NCBI GenBank assembly: GCA_023388535.1
Contig: JAEWFZ010000020.1
Location: 1-42,040, forward strand
Length of the DNA stretch: 42,040 bases
Source: Bacillota bacterium
GTDB lineage: Bacteria > Bacillota_I > Bacilli_A > Erysipelotrichales > Erysipelotrichaceae
Direction of reading: 5' to 3'
How positions within the stretch are numbered: position 1 is the first letter of the stretch; each line of letters opens with the position of its first letter. A model generated the notes under the pieces. The model ran no database searches. It worked only from the letters and a program-made list of their open reading frames with translations, and was not told the origin of the DNA. Positions 40,781-42,040 of this stretch are shown here, piece by piece. The translations under genes were made by a program, and so were the position numbers.

Positions 40781-41830
40781 ATGTTTAAAAAGATAATTGT
40801 TTTTTTAGTTTTGGTTTTGATGTTTTTTTCGACAGCCTCAGTTCAAGCTCATTCAGGTAGAACTATTAAAGGAACTAATATGCATCGTTGTCGATCGGAC
40901 TGTGCTAAATGGGGTTTGGAGCAAGATGAATTGCACGCTCATAATTCAGATGGTTCCTATAAGAATTCTAAAGGTCAAACATTTGATAAAAATGGAAACT
41001 TAATAAAGAGTGCTTCTAAGCCGGCACCAAAACCAGCACCAAAACCGGCACCAAAACCAGCACCAAAACCAGCACCAAAACCAGCGCCAAAACCAGCACC
41101 AAAACCGACTCCTAATACATCGGTAATTGCACCACTGACACAACAAACTCCAACAACAGTGAAAAAACCTAAAACTCAAAAAAGTTCAGACACGTTAATC
41201 AAGAATCTAATTATTGATGGAGATTCAGTAAAAGTAGAAGATCGAATTGAAGTTAAAGGAATAAAGAAAAATCCTTCCATTCAAGTCATAACTAATAGTC
41301 CAAAGGCAACTTATCAAATTAATGAAAATAAAGCTTTAGATTTAAAGAATGGTAATAATCAAATACCAATAGAAGTTACTGCCGAGAATGGTGATAAAAA
41401 AGAATATCTAATTAATTTGTATTTATTAAGCTCTATCGCAAATCTTTCTTCATTGACCATTGATGGTAAAGAAATGTCGATTAAAAATAAGATGTCCTAT
41501 ACAACTTATAACGATGCCATTGATATTGAATATAAACTAGAGGACGAGAACTCTAAATTATCCTTGCAAAACTTGGATTTTATCAATGAAGCTAGACAAG
41601 AAGGAAAGATAATCGTTACCGCCGAAGATGAAGTTACTACCAAAGAATATATTTTAGTAGTTAACAAGAAAACAAAAGAGAAATCAAATACTACACAACC
41701 TCTAGTAACACAAACTGAAGAAACTCCAGTAAACGAAAAGAAAAGTGAGAGCTCCTCTTCGTCCTATTTAATAGGAATGGGAGGGATTGCTTTGGTGGGT
41801 TTAGGTTATTTATTTAGAAAACGAAGGTAA
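40781..41830 (+). CDS. secreted YHYH-like, Pro/Lys-repeat surface protein
   Basis: From ATG 40781 the protein has 349 residues. A signal peptide probably ends in VQAHS (residues 1-23), followed by a YHYH-like module of about 50 residues (HSGRTIKGTNMHRCRSDCAKWGL, DELHAHNSDGSYKNSKG). Eight KPAP/KPTP repeats follow. Next come two segments resembling cadherin-like/Ig beta domains (about 130-290, with VKVEDRIEVKGI and SSLTIDGKEMSIK), a Thr/Glu/Ser stretch and a C-terminal hydrophobic helix with the RKRR tail. No LPxTG is present, so anchoring is by the membrane helix or another route. The GTG at 40772 is rejected. Confidence 0.8.
   Translation: MFKKIIVFLVLVLMFFSTASVQAHSGRTIKGTNMHRCRSDCAKWGLEQDELHAHNSDGSYKNSKGQTFDKNGNLIKSASKPAPKPAPKPAPKPAPKPAPKPAPKPAPKPTPNTSVIAPLTQQTPTTVKKPKTQKSSDTLIKNLIIDGDSVKVEDRIEVKGIKKNPSIQVITNSPKATYQINENKALDLKNGNNQIPIEVTAENGDKKEYLINLYLLSSIANLSSLTIDGKEMSIKNKMSYTTYNDAIDIEYKLEDENSKLSLQNLDFINEARQEGKIIVTAEDEVTTKEYILVVNKKTKEKSNTTQPLVTQTEETPVNEKKSESSSSSYLIGMGGIALVGLGYLFRKRR
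41018..41113 (+). repeat. 12-bp tandem repeat encoding KPAP
   Basis: Seven copies of a 12-base unit of the form AAACCAGCACCA and one KPTP copy form an in-frame proline/lysine spacer. Copies differ at few third positions, so the number may vary by slippage between strains. Confidence 0.93.
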
Positions 41831-41898
41831 AATTAAGGCAATTGATATAGTTGTTTTTAAATAAAAATATGTATAAATATAAAATCAACATTGTTTTA

Positions 41899-41925
41899 AA
41901 CTAGTTATCAGTGATAGTTTTTTTA
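41899..41925 (+). terminator. candidate terminator
   Basis: AACTA (41899-41903) pairs with TAGTT (41915-41919) and is followed by a run of seven T. The stem is short and AT-rich. Confidence 0.5.
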
Positions 41926-41934
41926 ATATCAATA

Positions 41935-41943
41935 TGCTAAAAT
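41935..41943 (+). promoter_or_regulatory. extended -10 promoter of the last gene
   Basis: TGCTAAAAT is an extended -10 about 70 bases before ATG 42011. The leader contains an inverted repeat CTAAGT/ACTTAG (41975-41993) near the ribosome site AGAAGG. Confidence 0.5.
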
Positions 41944-42010
41944 TACTTAAGGTCACAGGTAATGTTGACCGACACTAAGTCTTAAATACTTAGGGAAGAA
42001 GGTAAAAAAT

Positions 42011-42040
42011 ATGTCAACAAAAATAAGTAAAAAACCTAAA
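42011..42040 (+). CDS. start of a gene cut off by the window end
   Basis: ATG at 42011, after AGAAGG, opens MSTKISKKPK and runs off the end. The product cannot be identified from ten codons. Confidence 0.5.
   Translation, partial: MSTKISKKPK

Noticed and set aside
41018..41113. CRISPR-like array.
   Set aside because: The units are contiguous 12-base codon repeats encoding KPAP, without spacers.
41943..42010. Riboswitch or T-box in the leader of the last gene.
   Set aside because: The T-box core sequence is absent and only a short CTAAGT/ACTTAG repeat is visible.

Overview
The window looks like chromosomal DNA of a low-GC, anaerobic Bacillota, plausibly an Erysipelotrichia-like or related Bacilli gut organism. 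This is inference, because no rRNA is present. Supporting signs are three T-box controlled aminoacyl-tRNA synthetase loci (val, ile, phe), a sepF-divIVA-ileS cluster, long-form HPF, YebC/YeeN, TmcAL, an O-acetyltransferase of OatA type, lipoprotein signal peptides, strong Shine-Dalgarno sites and a monomeric [FeFe] hydrogenase. UGA is used as a normal stop, so the code is 11. No tRNA, rRNA, insertion sequence, prophage or CRISPR was seen.

Layout. 1-3016: T-box and valS. 3054-3820: DUF2975 membrane protein with a small YozG-like Xre regulator. 3834-5755: autoregulated-looking GntR/YtrA regulator with ABC ATPase and permease. 5777-7450: zinc-dependent PLC-like protein, then hpf preceded by a 17-codon reading frame that overlaps its start. 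7510-12074: sepF, divIVA, T-box, ileS, SpoU methyltransferase. 12059-14578: a TetR regulator divergent from an OatA-like acyltransferase whose mRNA appears leaderless. 14581-18235: T-box, pheS, pheT. 18236-20514: [FeFe] hydrogenase and a flavodoxin-domain protein. 20542-23095: alpha/beta hydrolase coupled to a DUF368 (PopT-type) undecaprenyl-phosphate translocase, then a YebC/YeeN-family protein.

23144-26982 is the most striking accessory locus: an ECF-type sigma factor, a single-pass membrane protein in the anti-sigma position, and two tandem serpin lipoproteins with different reactive-centre loops, all overlapping or tightly spaced. It suggests a cell-envelope protease-sensing and protease-inhibition system. 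26930-28021 (minus) is tmcAL, also apparently leaderless. 28044-30392 holds an alpha/beta-hydrolase-fold protein that has lost its nucleophile serine, followed by an O-antigen-ligase-like membrane protein. 30611-31961 is a two-gene membrane protein/lipoprotein operon under a consensus promoter covered by two similar inverted repeats. 32107-32866 is yceD-rpmF. 32895-36254 encodes an Ig-like (BIG2) surface protein and a lipoprotein interrupted by one in-frame TGA. 36255-40689 is a phosphocholine-decoration cassette (LicC, an enlarged LicA, a GT4 glycosyltransferase, LicD). 40752-41830 is a YHYH-like surface protein with a KPAP repeat, and the start of one more gene runs off the window end.

A recurring theme is envelope modification and defence: O-acetylation, choline decoration, serpins, Ig-like surface protein, and undecaprenyl-phosphate recycling. 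Many promoters have an extended -10 (TGnTATAAT) with a poor -35 box, often overlapping the previous gene's stop codon. Positions of promoters, operators and terminators were read by eye; none has been computed or tested.
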